DNA of 64,000 bases from JAAUTY01 sp964397305 (GTDB lineage: Bacteria; Cyanobacteriota; Cyanobacteriia; Cyanobacteriales; Spirulinaceae), in NCBI GenBank assembly GCA_964397305.1, contig CAYNIP010000005.1, positions 62,001-126,000 of the forward strand, given 5' to 3'. The notes beneath the pieces were generated by a model. That model did not search any database and was not told the DNA's origin. It saw only the letters and a list, made by a program, of their open reading frames with translations. The translations under genes were made by a program, and so were the position numbers. Shown piece after piece: positions 24,991-34,037 of this stretch. Positions within the stretch are counted from its first letter, which is position 1. The number at the start of each line of letters is the position of its first letter.

Positions 24991-25588
24991 AGCAGCCGTC
25001 TTTCTCGACCGGGATGGTGTGCTGAACCTCGAGGTGGGCTACATCCACAAGCTGGAAGACCTCAACCTCGTACCGGGGGCCGCCACGGCCGTGCGCGCCC
25101 TCAACGATGCGGGCTGGTTCTGCTGCCTAGTCTCAAACCAGGCCGGCCCCGCTCGCGGCTACTATCCCGTCGAGCACGTCGAAGCCCTCCACGCGCGACT
25201 GACGCGCTTGCTCGACGAAGCAGCGGGCGCCCGGCTAGACGCCCTCTACTACTGCCCCAGCCTCAGTCCGCCGGCCGGGGGCGTTGCTCCCGAGTTTGCC
25301 TACTGGAGCACCTGGCGCAAGCCCAACACGGGAATGCTGGTAGCGGCGGCCTGGGAGCACGATCTCGACCTCCGCCGCAGTGTAATGGTAGGGGATAAGG
25401 CGACGGACATTGACCTAGCCCGCAATGCCGGTGTCCGAGGCATCTTAGTGCAAACGGGCTACGGCAAACGGGTCCTTAGCGGTGACTACCAACACCACGC
25501 CACACCGGACTACATCGCCGCTGACCTCGCCGATGCGAGCCGCTGGATTCTTGCCGGGACCCCGGCCGGGCAAGGCCCAAAGCAATAG
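24983..25588 (+). CDS. gmhB: D-glycero-heptose-1,7-bisphosphate 7-phosphatase-type HAD phosphatase
   Basis: A HAD-IIIA phosphatase of 201 residues. The nucleophile motif is VFLDRDGVLNLEVGYI, followed by VSNQAGPARGYY, the Cys-containing loop YYCPSLSP, the KPNTGMLVAAA lysine motif and MVGDKATDIDLARNAG. This fits GmhB, which removes the 7-phosphate in ADP-heptose synthesis; histidinol-phosphatase is the main alternative. I start at GTG 24983 (VARAAVFLDRDG), inside the end of the GT9 gene. The frame continues upstream, but only as a shadow of GT9. Confidence 0.82.
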   Translation: MARAAVFLDRDGVLNLEVGYIHKLEDLNLVPGAATAVRALNDAGWFCCLVSNQAGPARGYYPVEHVEALHARLTRLLDEAAGARLDALYYCPSLSPPAGGVAPEFAYWSTWRKPNTGMLVAAAWEHDLDLRRSVMVGDKATDIDLARNAGVRGILVQTGYGKRVLSGDYQHHATPDYIAADLADASRWILAGTPAGQGPKQ

Positions 25589-25797
25589 CGGCAGACCCCC
25601 TAGGGATGGCTAGGACTGTTCGAGCTTTCCTCTCATCCCCCAACCCCAGCTTCCAGGACGGCAGCCGAGGAGCTGAGGGGGTGGGGGAACCCCGTAGCCT
25701 CCCGGTCGGGGGGGCAGTTGGCATTCGCCGCCGATCCGTGATTCTCTAGAGCTAGGGGCGATTTCTGCGCTTCTTCGCCCTATTCCGCTCTACCCCT

Positions 25798-26484
25798 ATG
25801 ACTGCTCTGCCGCCGATCCGCGATCGCAGCCTGCTCCGCCAGGCCCTGACCCACCGCTCCTATGCCCACGAGCGCCCCCGTGATGGCGAAGATAACGAAC
25901 GCCTTGAGTTCTTGGGGGATGCCGTCCTGGGCTTCATCGTCGGCGAATTTCTCTTTGACCGCTACCCCTACCTCAGCGAAGCTCAACTCACGCGCCTGCG
26001 CTCCCTCCTCGTCAACGAGCGACAACTGGCCTACTTCGCGCGCCAGATCGGGGTGAGTGAGCAGATGCTCCTCGGCCGGGGGGCTGAGCAAAATCACGGC
26101 CGCGACAATCCCTCGCTGCTGAGTGATGCCTTTGAGGCCCTGATCGGGGCTTACTTCCGGGATGCGGGTATCCACGCCGTGCGCGAGTACCTCCAGCCCC
26201 TGATCGTCGCAGCCCTGGATCGCTTAGCCCCTACTCCCAACACTCCCCGCCTCGAACCGCTAACGGATGCCAAGAGCCGCTTGCAGCAGTGGGCCCTGGC
26301 CCAGTATCAGCAACTGCCCCAATACTTTCTCGTGGGGGAGTCTGGCCCTGATCACGCCAAGCAGTTTGCCCTCGGGGTGAAGATTAATGAAAAAGTGCTG
26401 GGCATCGGCCGCGCCCACCGCAAGCAGGAGGCTGAGAAGCTCGCAGCTGAAGCAGCCTTGAAGCAGTTGGGGATTGAAGATTAG
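25798..26484 (+). CDS. rnc: Ribonuclease III
   Basis: This endonuclease cuts double-stranded RNA and matures rRNA precursors. The signature NERLEFLGDAVLGFIVGEFL sits near residue 38, with a second acidic catalytic site in SDAFEALIGAYFRDAG. A C-terminal double-stranded RNA binding domain begins about residue 155 (DAKSRLQQWALAQY) and ends GRAHRKQEAEKLAAEAALKQ. The 228-residue length is normal. The 25589-25797 gap upstream contains a repeat-like GC-rich palindromic stretch and no gene. Confidence 0.94.
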   Translation: MTALPPIRDRSLLRQALTHRSYAHERPRDGEDNERLEFLGDAVLGFIVGEFLFDRYPYLSEAQLTRLRSLLVNERQLAYFARQIGVSEQMLLGRGAEQNHGRDNPSLLSDAFEALIGAYFRDAGIHAVREYLQPLIVAALDRLAPTPNTPRLEPLTDAKSRLQQWALAQYQQLPQYFLVGESGPDHAKQFALGVKINEKVLGIGRAHRKQEAEKLAAEAALKQLGIED

Positions 26485-26491
26485 CCGCGTC

Positions 26492-27166
26492 TTAGAGGCT
26501 GACCATGGAGCTGGCGTCTAGGGTTCCCGTTTGCATCTCGGCGGGGGGCTCGGCGGCGGGCTCCCCAAGGTAGATGCTGCGGATGTCAGGGGGCAAGTTT
26601 TCTGCGACAAGTTGATAGCCTTGGTCGAGGTGCTCCTGCACTTGGGCCGGGGAGAGCATATCCCCTTCCGCTTGCAGGTAGGCGGCAATGCGGGTGGGGC
26701 TCCAGTGGAAGGTCTGGGCCATGACGACAGCCAGGCGGGCGACGGGGGGTAACTGGTCGAGGGCTTGCTCCAGGTAGCACCAGAGGGGCGGCGGGGCGGC
26801 CGCTAGGCTGTAGCTGATCGACTCGACGGGGGGCAAGTCGGCTTGGTTGATGCAGAGAGCGGTCATGTTGATCAACCAGTTTTGGAACGAGCTAGGATCG
26901 CCCTCGCTGCTCCGGAGGTCGAGGCCGCGCATTTCGTAGTAAATGTGCCGCCAAGTGAGGGCAAAGAGATAATCGGCCTGCACGGGCGATCGCGCCGAGT
27001 GGGCGATCAGGGTGTAGACAATCGGGCTGTAGCGGCAAAAGATCGCCGTGAAGTATTGGCCCTGCTCGGGTCGCTGCTGAAATAGGGTCAGCAGCTCGCG
27101 ATCGCTATGCCGGAACAGCGATTTGATCAGGGGGTGATTGCACTCAGCAAAACGCGGCGTTTGCAC
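26492..27166 (-). CDS. Sigma-70-like (ECF-like) protein, divergent
   Basis: A 224-residue protein with a possible sigma region 2 (YFTAIFCRYSPIVYTLIAHS and FALTWRHIYYEMRG) and a region 4-like helix-turn-helix (ALDQLPPVARLAVVMAQTF followed by WSPTRIAAYLQ). The C-terminal tail is Pro/Glu-rich. This is the arrangement of ECF-like sigma factors found in cyanobacteria, but the residues are divergent and it may not bind core polymerase. The start is GTG 27166. Its stop is 8 bp from the convergent rnc stop. The tentative family call rests on layout. Confidence 0.55.
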   Translation of the reverse strand: MQTPRFAECNHPLIKSLFRHSDRELLTLFQQRPEQGQYFTAIFCRYSPIVYTLIAHSARSPVQADYLFALTWRHIYYEMRGLDLRSSEGDPSSFQNWLINMTALCINQADLPPVESISYSLAAAPPPLWCYLEQALDQLPPVARLAVVMAQTFHWSPTRIAAYLQAEGDMLSPAQVQEHLDQGYQLVAENLPPDIRSIYLGEPAAEPPAEMQTGTLDASSMVSL

Positions 27167-27385
27167 GGTTTCTGACCTCGGCCTCCATCAACATCTATGG
27201 TCTAGCAGTGCAGCCCCAAGGGCGTTGGCGATCGCCACGCTCCCTGGCTGGTGCGACGCCAACGCCGACCGGAACCCAAAAGGTTAAACTCTAAGCTAGC
27301 CTAAAAATATTGCGATTTTGTCAACTTGTCGATAGTTTACGGAGTTTCGGGTGATCGTGATCGCCCTTCCCTCCCCCCTGCCCTC

Positions 27386-27988
27386 ATGTCAACTCTAGCG
27401 TTTATGCTCTCTGTGAGTCTCAGCTCCTGCTCCGCTCCCATGGCGCTGGGGGTCTTGCTGCCCCTCGACAGCCTCTTCTCCACTCAGGGCATCATGATCA
27501 TGCTCTTGGTGGCCTATGCCGTCGCTATGTGGATGTTTTTGACCAGCGCCCCCAAGGTTCACACGGTCATGGTTTCAGATCTGCAAATCGCCCGGGAATT
27601 CTACGAGGGAGTGCTGAATTTACCCGTCGCCGAAGTGCCCTTGCATTACTACTACAACTATGAACAGAGTCTGGGCACGGCCGGCCTTGACCCTCTCTAT
27701 ATGACCGCCTCCCCCGCCCCCCGGGCGACCAGCCAGTACAGTGGCGGCTCGGAAGGCCTCTGGTATCAGTTAAAGAAAAATGTGCAACTCCACGTCATTT
27801 CCGGGGCCAGCTACGGCAAGAAAAATCGCCACCGCCATGTTTGCTTCGACCACGACTGCCTTGAGAGCTTGCTGCTGCGGGTTCAGTCCCGTCGCCTCCG
27901 TTTCAAGGTCCGCAGTAAGCGGCCTTTGAATTTCTTGGTCAAAGATTTTGAAGAACGGGTCTTTGAGCTAGCCGAAGTCACGAACTAG
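27386..27988 (+). CDS. VOC/glyoxalase-like protein with N-terminal membrane segment
   Basis: The first 50 residues contain one or two hydrophobic segments (IMIMLLVAYAVAMWMFLTSA). After these comes a vicinal-oxygen-chelate-like fold: KVHTVMVSDLQIAREFYEGV, then YYYNYEQSLG, and HRHVCFDHDCLESLLLRVQS. Metal ligands cannot be assigned with confidence. Similar membrane-tethered glyoxalase-like proteins occur in cyanobacteria; their function is unknown. ATG 27386 is preferred over a TTG 20 codons upstream. The gene is single, facing the Crp-type regulator tail to tail. Confidence 0.7.
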   Translation: MSTLAFMLSVSLSSCSAPMALGVLLPLDSLFSTQGIMIMLLVAYAVAMWMFLTSAPKVHTVMVSDLQIAREFYEGVLNLPVAEVPLHYYYNYEQSLGTAGLDPLYMTASPAPRATSQYSGGSEGLWYQLKKNVQLHVISGASYGKKNRHRHVCFDHDCLESLLLRVQSRRLRFKVRSKRPLNFLVKDFEERVFELAEVTN

Positions 27989-28044
27989 TGATCGTCCACC
28001 TCCCCGACCCCCGAGAGCACCGAGGCTGAGCATCGCACGCCGCC

Positions 28045-28746
28045 TCAGGTGATCGCCTTTTCCAAGGCCTGGAGGTCAGGAATCCGCAAGACATCTTGAT
28101 CCCGGGCGATGAGACCCTTCTTCTCCAGCTTGGTCAGCACCCGCGTCACGGTCTCCCGGGCGAGGCCGCTGAGGCTGCTCAGTTCGCGATGGGGCAAGTT
28201 GGGGATCTCCGTCCCTTGGTTGCCAGCCTTGCCCTGGCCTTCAGCCAAGAACATGATCGTGTCGGCTACCCGGGAAACGCTGTCGGCCTCGCGCAGACGC
28301 AGGCGACGGTTGACCTGACGCAGGCGGGTCGCCATCAACTGGGCGAGGCGGACCCCGGCCAGGGCTTCATTCCGAATCAGATCGACAAAATCTTGGGCGG
28401 GCACGCTGCTAATTTTGGTCGGGGTCAGGGTGATCACGTCCGTCGAGCGGGGCACTTCATCCAGGGCCGCCATTTCACCAAACACTTCGCCCTTGCCGAT
28501 GATATTCAGCGTCACCTCTTTGCCGTCGAGGTTGTAGGTGCGGATCTTCACCCAGCCATCCAGGATGAAATACACCGAGCCACCCCAGTCATTTTCCAGC
28601 AAGATCACCTGGTTGGAGGGGTGGGTGCGGGTCACGGCATGGCAAGTAGCCGCTGTGACCGCGTCCTCCGGCAGCCCGGAAAAGAAGGGAGCCGTATCGA
28701 CAAGCTGTTGAATATCTGGTTCGCGCGCGTTGGGGCGATCTTCCAT
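28045..28746 (-). CDS. Crp/Fnr-family transcriptional regulator
   Basis: A 233-residue regulator. The cyclic-nucleotide-binding beta-roll has the phosphate-cassette-like motif GEVFGEMAALDEVPRSTDV, close to the CRP pattern GE-x-AL...RS. A long dimerisation helix runs through AQLMATRLRQVNRRLRLREA. The helix-turn-helix is LSSLSGLARETVTRVLTKLE. It lacks the NtcA recognition-helix sequence, so it is a CRP-like rather than NtcA protein. The RS pair suggests it may bind a cyclic nucleotide. ATG 28746 is the start. Targets are unknown. Confidence 0.82.
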   Translation of the reverse strand: MEDRPNAREPDIQQLVDTAPFFSGLPEDAVTAATCHAVTRTHPSNQVILLENDWGGSVYFILDGWVKIRTYNLDGKEVTLNIIGKGEVFGEMAALDEVPRSTDVITLTPTKISSVPAQDFVDLIRNEALAGVRLAQLMATRLRQVNRRLRLREADSVSRVADTIMFLAEGQGKAGNQGTEIPNLPHRELSSLSGLARETVTRVLTKLEKKGLIARDQDVLRIPDLQALEKAIT

Positions 28747-29049
28747 CAGAATAGGAGTTAGCGGTGTTGGCAGGGGGGCCCCGGCAGTAAACGCAGGGTC
28801 AGGGCTGAGCTGGCGGCTAAGGATCGCGGTCAGAGTCTTCTCCTTGATAGGATACTACCGGCTGAGGGTGTCGCGTGAACGGAATTGTTCCCAAACTTCC
28901 TGGAGCTTCGGTCTGGTTCTGGGGAATAGCCGGATTGCGTGCGATCGCCAGTCGAGACGGTAGCATACATAATGAACGACAAGGCTGCGAGGGGGCGATT
29001 CGCCAAGGCCAGTCGTGGGGCGCGAAAGTAGGTCGAAGGTTCTATTGCG
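28747..29049. promoter_or_regulatory. Divergent intergenic region between the Crp-type gene and the coiled-coil gene
   Basis: This 303-bp region should contain promoters for both divergent genes. CATAAT at 28968-28973 is a plausible -10 for the plus-strand gene, but I find no good -35. No gene is supported inside it; small frames here lack ribosome sites. Confidence 0.35.
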
Positions 29050-31389
29050 GTGACTTTTCAGGAGATACAGAGGCTGATTGCTGAGATTGACCGCTTGCTA
29101 GAAGCGGACGAGCTTGAGCCGGCCGCCACGCAAGCGGTCCTGGAGCAGGTGCGTAGCGGCTTGGTGCAACTCCGCAATCAGCAAGCGGAGGCGACCCCGC
29201 CGGAGCCGCCCGCGCTCCAGCCGTTGGAGCGGGAAGCAGCGGCGGCGATCGCCCAGGCCGTCATGGCCCAGCTCAACCGCCAGCGGGGGGACTGGTTACA
29301 GCCCTTGCAACAGGAAGTGGAAACCCTCCGCCAGCAGCGCCAGCACCTCATCCAAAACTTGCAGAGCTTGGAAAACCAGCAAACGCAAGTCATGTCCAAC
29401 TTCTTGCAAGTGCTCCTCGGTCGCTGTAGCGACAGTCTGCGGCGGCACCTAGCACGCACCTTGCAGGATTTTGAGGTGCAACTGCTGGCGACCCAACGGG
29501 CAACCCTGGCGAGCGAAGGCCCCGCCCACACCCCCCTAGGGCCGGGTGCTCCCCTCAAACAGCTCGAGCGCCTCGAACAGTTGCGGGCCCTGGAGCAACA
29601 GTCCGACGCCCTCTTTGCCACCCTCGACCGCACCCTCCACCAAGTTTTCCACAGCCTCGATCAGGATCTCCAAGGCTACCAACAATCCTTCAGCCAGGCC
29701 CTGGCGCGGATGCACGACCTGGGCCAGCAGGGCGAAGCCATCCTGCGCTACTACCTCGATCGCTTGGCGGAGCCCTCGGTTCCGGCTCAAGCGCCGCCGC
29801 TGGCGGTTCCCCTGCGGGTTGATCGGGAGCGCTACCTGCTCGAATCCCAGCCCCTCGACCGGCCGGAGCCGCCGCGCGCGGCGGCTCCGGCGGCAGCAGA
29901 GTCCCCGCCGGCGGAGCCAGCGGCGCCGTTCTTGTATCCCTTCGCCGGGATTGAGGTGCGCCAGTCGGCGATCGCTGACCCGGGACCGAAGGAAGCTGCC
30001 CCATCGATTCCGGAGGACGAGGCGACGGCCGTGGACGAGCTGCTCGCCATCGATCTGGAGCCCAGCGCGGCTCCGGACCCCTCGGCCCAGGGAGAAGCCT
30101 GGGATGCCTGGGATGAGCAGCTCTTCACGACCGATCTGCCTCCCGACCCAGCCCCAGTTGAAGACCCCGAACCCCTAGTCTTGACACCCCCCTTACCGGC
30201 TGCGGACGAGCCGCTCCCCCGGCGCTGGGAAGATGCCCTCTTTGGCGGTCAAGGCGATCCGGCCGTGGCTCTTGTAGACGAGGCCCTCGAGCCAACGGCC
30301 GTGGGAGAGCTCCCCCTGGAGGCGCTCCTCTTTGGGGAGCGCCCTGACTCGGCAGCCTTCCCGTCCCTTGGGGCTGAGGCTGACCTAGAGGACCTCGAAT
30401 CGGTGGTGGTGGCCGTCAACGAGGCCAAGGCAACGATCGCGTCCCTCAGTGACCTACTGGATCAGGTTTACCAAGCCCAAGCGGAAGTGGCGGCGTCGGC
30501 GGCGATGGATGAGCCGGAGGACTATTTACCCGCTGCGGCCAACGAAATTCTCCTGACCACCGAGGCGAGCGACACCTTGCCCCTGACAGAGTGGGAGGAG
30601 GTGCTGGATGATGAGCAAATGCAGCAGCTTGAGGCGGACCTCGAACGCTTTGAGGAATCCCCGGCTGGGCCCGCCGAGCCACCGTCTCTAGGGGCGACAA
30701 CGGCCTTCGCGCCGCGCCCCGGAGGGATGATCGAGCTAGATATGTCGCCTTTTGCGCCCCTGCCAGATCCCCAAGCCGGGGCTACCTCGGGGCCCACCCA
30801 TGGACAAGACTGGGCGGCGGCCGCTCAGGAGCCGGAGCCAGCGGCAACCGTCTCGCCGGAGCGCTCTGCGAGTACCCGCCCGGAAACCGCTGGGGAGGAG
30901 ATTGAACTAACGCCCTGGCAGGATGATGACGCGACGGAGGCGGAGCTGGTTCTGGAGGCGGTGTCGGCCCTGGAGCTGGAACCGGACGTAGCCACGACTC
31001 AGGCTGCACCAACGGCGGCGGCGGTCTTCGGGGATGTGGTGGACTGGGACGAGACCGAGGCGGAGGATTTGGTGGCCGTCACGGTGGAGCCGGAGCCGGA
31101 GTCGGAGCTGGAGGACGACGCCTGGACCGCGATCGCGGTGGAGTCGGAGCCGGAGGTGAAGTCGGAGCTGGAGGACGACGCCTGGACCGCGATCGCGGTG
31201 GAGCCGGAGCCGGAGGTGAAGTCGGAGCTGGAGGATGACGCCTGGACCGCGATCGCGGTGGAGCCGGAGCCGGAGGACGAGGGCGAGACCCTGGCGGGAG
31301 TCACGGTCATCCAGTCCCTGACCGAGCTGACCGGCGAGCCTTGGGATTCCTCCCAGGCTGCGCCAGCGGCACGTCCTTCCCGCTCTTAG
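29050..31389 (+). CDS. Large coiled-coil protein with acidic repetitive C-terminus
   Basis: The product has 779 residues. Residues 1-245 are strongly helical coiled coil, rich in Leu, Gln and Arg (QEVETLRQQRQHLIQNLQSL, FHSLDQDLQGYQQSFSQALA). The remaining 530 are Pro, Ala, Glu and Asp-rich and probably disordered. Near the C-terminus a 60-bp unit is repeated three times (about 31081-31260), giving ELEDDAWTAIAVE with EPEVKS. GTG 29050 is the start. The Hsp70-like gene begins 8 bp after the stop, so the two are cotranscribed and may act together. I recognise no family. Confidence 0.72.
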   Translation: MTFQEIQRLIAEIDRLLEADELEPAATQAVLEQVRSGLVQLRNQQAEATPPEPPALQPLEREAAAAIAQAVMAQLNRQRGDWLQPLQQEVETLRQQRQHLIQNLQSLENQQTQVMSNFLQVLLGRCSDSLRRHLARTLQDFEVQLLATQRATLASEGPAHTPLGPGAPLKQLERLEQLRALEQQSDALFATLDRTLHQVFHSLDQDLQGYQQSFSQALARMHDLGQQGEAILRYYLDRLAEPSVPAQAPPLAVPLRVDRERYLLESQPLDRPEPPRAAAPAAAESPPAEPAAPFLYPFAGIEVRQSAIADPGPKEAAPSIPEDEATAVDELLAIDLEPSAAPDPSAQGEAWDAWDEQLFTTDLPPDPAPVEDPEPLVLTPPLPAADEPLPRRWEDALFGGQGDPAVALVDEALEPTAVGELPLEALLFGERPDSAAFPSLGAEADLEDLESVVVAVNEAKATIASLSDLLDQVYQAQAEVAASAAMDEPEDYLPAAANEILLTTEASDTLPLTEWEEVLDDEQMQQLEADLERFEESPAGPAEPPSLGATTAFAPRPGGMIELDMSPFAPLPDPQAGATSGPTHGQDWAAAAQEPEPAATVSPERSASTRPETAGEEIELTPWQDDDATEAELVLEAVSALELEPDVATTQAAPTAAAVFGDVVDWDETEAEDLVAVTVEPEPESELEDDAWTAIAVESEPEVKSELEDDAWTAIAVEPEPEVKSELEDDAWTAIAVEPEPEDEGETLAGVTVIQSLTELTGEPWDSSQAAPAARPSRS
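31081..31260 (+). repeat. Three 60-bp coding repeats
   Basis: Three almost identical 60-bp units, in register, lie in the coiled-coil protein gene. Each encodes about 20 residues around ELEDDAWTAIAVE followed by EPEVKS or a variant. Near-identity at third positions indicates recent expansion. Confidence 0.85.
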
Positions 31390-31397
31390 GGCTGCCC

Positions 31398-33140
31398 ATG
31401 GACAAGCCGATGCGGGCAGAGCAATGGTATCTCGGCCTTGATCTGGGCACGATGGCGATCGCCGCTACGCTGTTCGCGGTCGATACGGGTTGCTTGCATC
31501 CCCTCTACTGGTCGGCTCGCACGGGCAAAACCCTGGAGCCTCCTCGGGACCGTTTGCCGGCGATCGCCTACTTCGGGCGCGATCCCCAGGCCGAGACGGC
31601 GGGGCCCCGCCGCTTAGCGGTGGGTGCGCCGGCCCTCCAGTTGGCCCGCCAGGCCCCTGGCCTCTGGCTGGATGGCCTCAAGCCCCATTTGAATACCGCC
31701 CTCCCTTTCTACAGCCGCAAGCGCCGTCAGTGGGAGCCCCAACTGCGGGGCTATGGGGAACAGCCGGTTCCCCTGTTTTGGTTGCAGCGAGCCCTGCAAG
31801 CCATGATCGCGACCCTGACTCCGGCCGGCGGCAAGCACCGCTATGCCCTAGGGACGCAAGGACTCAGCGGCGAGGCCCTGGCCCAGATCCTGCTGCATTT
31901 GCAGGGAGTGGTCGTGAGCTGTCCGGCGGGGTGGAGCCCGGCCTATCACTTTAATGTCCGGGAGGCCGTCCTGGGGGCGGGCCTGGTGCAGCGTCCGAGC
32001 CAGATCTTTTTTCTCTCCGAGGCGGCGGCGGTTCTGCTCGCGAGTTGGCCTCAGGGGCTCATTCAGGGCGATCGCGCCACCCTGGTGATCCACGGCGGGG
32101 CGACCCACACGGAGGTGGCGATCGCCCCCCTGCCAGCCCAGGCGGCGGCCTGGTCCCAAGCGGGCCTGAGTGCGGCATCCCTGGCCTATGGCAGCCAAGC
32201 CTTCAGCCTCGATGTCTTTAGCCAGCTCCTCTATCCGCAATGGCAGCCCCACCATAGCTTTCTCCAGGGCCTGGATTTGGAACTACCGGCTCCAGGTCTC
32301 CCCGATGCCCCCCGTCGCGAACAGGCCATGACAGCGCTCCAGGTGTTTCCGGCGGGGCGATCGCTCTTGGCCACGGCCTGGCGCGTGGCCCTGATCCTCC
32401 AGCGACAACCCGAACTCCAGGCCCAGCTCGGCTCCCAACCCTGGAGCGTCCGCCGCGCTGACTTGATGGCGACGATTCTAGAACCCCTCGTGCAACCCAT
32501 CAACCAGTGGGTGAATCACTTGCTCAGCCGCCAGGGCCTGGCGGCAGGGGCGATTACCCAAGTCCTCTTCAGCGGCGGCTTTGCCCCCACCCTCCAGCAG
32601 GCTCTCCAGCCTTGGCTGGCCCAGAAGTTTCCCCGGGCCCAGGTCCTGCGGGCGAGTCGTTCTCCCGTCAGTCGCCTCGTGGCCGATGGCTTGGCCCGCT
32701 TGCCGGCCTATCCAGCCTTGCTCAACCGCCCGGAACATCAGTACAGTGACTACTTCCTGTTGTCAGAACTGCTGGCCGTGGTGGGAGCAACCCCCGCCAT
32801 GACTTGGACGGCCTTGGCCCAGGCCCTGGAGCAGCGGGGAGTCAACACGCGCACCTGTCGCGATCGCCTCCTGACCCTGTTGAACGGCTCCTTACCCGCC
32901 GGCCTGCTCCCAGACCCCACCACCGCACCGCGTTTGACCCCCGACTCCCGCCACTGTGTCGAGTACCGGGCGATCGCCGCCGCCCCCTTCTGCCAGCCCG
33001 AGGGCGAGCAGGGCTATCGCTTCAATCCCCAGCAGTGCCGCCGCCTGCAAAAGTTTCTCACCCTCGCCCTGATGGGAGCCACTCAGAGTCTTGAGGAGCC
33101 CCTCAGCGCCGATCTCAGCCAGCCCACGCCATTTTCTTAA
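31398..33140 (+). CDS. Hsp70/DnaK-like ATPase without recognisable substrate-binding domain
   Basis: A 580-residue protein. The N-terminal phosphate-1 motif WYLGLDLGTMAIAATLFAVD matches the Hsp70/actin fold LG-x-DLGT. A second hallmark is VVSCPAGWSPAYHFNVREAV followed by FFLSEAAAVLLASW. Phosphate-2-like IHGGATHTEVAIAP and adenosine-like VLFSGGFAPTLQQAL complete the ATPase. The C-terminal part does not look like a DnaK peptide-binding domain. ATG 31398 is chosen. It lies 8 bp after the coiled-coil gene and 6 bp before the transglutaminase-like gene, so three genes form an operon. Confidence 0.75.
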   Translation: MDKPMRAEQWYLGLDLGTMAIAATLFAVDTGCLHPLYWSARTGKTLEPPRDRLPAIAYFGRDPQAETAGPRRLAVGAPALQLARQAPGLWLDGLKPHLNTALPFYSRKRRQWEPQLRGYGEQPVPLFWLQRALQAMIATLTPAGGKHRYALGTQGLSGEALAQILLHLQGVVVSCPAGWSPAYHFNVREAVLGAGLVQRPSQIFFLSEAAAVLLASWPQGLIQGDRATLVIHGGATHTEVAIAPLPAQAAAWSQAGLSAASLAYGSQAFSLDVFSQLLYPQWQPHHSFLQGLDLELPAPGLPDAPRREQAMTALQVFPAGRSLLATAWRVALILQRQPELQAQLGSQPWSVRRADLMATILEPLVQPINQWVNHLLSRQGLAAGAITQVLFSGGFAPTLQQALQPWLAQKFPRAQVLRASRSPVSRLVADGLARLPAYPALLNRPEHQYSDYFLLSELLAVVGATPAMTWTALAQALEQRGVNTRTCRDRLLTLLNGSLPAGLLPDPTTAPRLTPDSRHCVEYRAIAAAPFCQPEGEQGYRFNPQQCRRLQKFLTLALMGATQSLEEPLSADLSQPTPFS

Positions 33141-33146
33141 AACCCT

Positions 33147-34016
33147 GTGCTATTTCACATCCACCACACGATTACCTATCGCTACAGCCAAACCGTCGTC
33201 CTCCAACCGCAGATCGTGCGCCTCCGCCCCCGCAGCGATGCCATGCAGACGCTGCACCAGTTCCAACTCCAGACCCAGCCCGAGCCCTTCCAGGTCAGCG
33301 AACTGGTTGAACTCGATGGCAACACCGTGCTGCAACTCACCTTTGCCCAGCCTACCGAGCAGCTCACGATTCAGGTCGCCAGCACCGTCGAGACCCATCG
33401 CACCAACCCGTTTAACTACCAATTTGAACCCTGGGCCCTGCACCTGCCGCCCAACTATCCTCAGGAACTTCAGATGCAGCTTCAGCCCTACTTGCAGCCC
33501 TCGTCCTTTGCCCCCGATCCCGGCCCGGCCCAGTTGGCCCAGGAGATCTACCAGGCCGTGGATGGCCAGACCGGTCCCTTCCTGGCGGCCCTGAACCAGC
33601 GACTCTACCAGGACTGTGAGCAAATGATTCGCGCCATGGGGGAACCTTGGCCCGCCGGCCTCACGTGGCGACAGCAGCGGGGCTCCTGTCGGGATCTCAC
33701 GGTACTCTACATGGCTGCCTGCCGCAGCGTCGGCCTCGCCGCCCGCTTTGTCAGCGGCTACCAGGAAGGAGATCCCGACCAAACGGAACGGGATCTCCAC
33801 GCCTGGCCTGAGGTCTATGTCCCCGGCGGCGGCTGGCGCGGCTTTGACCCGATCCAAGGCTTGGCCGTGGGCGATCGCCATGTGGCCCTAGCGGCCAGCG
33901 CCCAGCCCCGCTATGCCGCCCCGACCCCTGGGGGACTGATCCCCCTCCACGGCCACCAGGCTGCCCAGTCCGAAATTCAGGCAACGATTCAGCTCCAAGT
34001 CTCGCCCAGCCCTTGA
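33147..34016 (+). CDS. Transglutaminase-like cysteine protease-fold protein
   Basis: The 289-residue protein has the N-terminal beta domain of bacterial transglutaminase-like proteins (MLFHIHHTITYRYSQTVVLQ, IVRLRPRSDAMQTLHQF). The papain-like triad follows: Cys in QQRGSCRDLTVLYMAACRSV, His in RDLHAWPEVYVPGGGW, Asp in RGFDPIQGLAVGDRHVALA. Such proteins act as proteases or amidases, and the substrate is unknown. Start GTG 33147 comes 6 bp after the Hsp70-like gene. Its role with the two upstream genes is unproven, but the tight spacing implies coexpression. Confidence 0.86.
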   Translation: MLFHIHHTITYRYSQTVVLQPQIVRLRPRSDAMQTLHQFQLQTQPEPFQVSELVELDGNTVLQLTFAQPTEQLTIQVASTVETHRTNPFNYQFEPWALHLPPNYPQELQMQLQPYLQPSSFAPDPGPAQLAQEIYQAVDGQTGPFLAALNQRLYQDCEQMIRAMGEPWPAGLTWRQQRGSCRDLTVLYMAACRSVGLAARFVSGYQEGDPDQTERDLHAWPEVYVPGGGWRGFDPIQGLAVGDRHVALAASAQPRYAAPTPGGLIPLHGHQAAQSEIQATIQLQVSPSP

Positions 34017-34037
34017 TCCCCCCTCTGGAGCCGTAGG

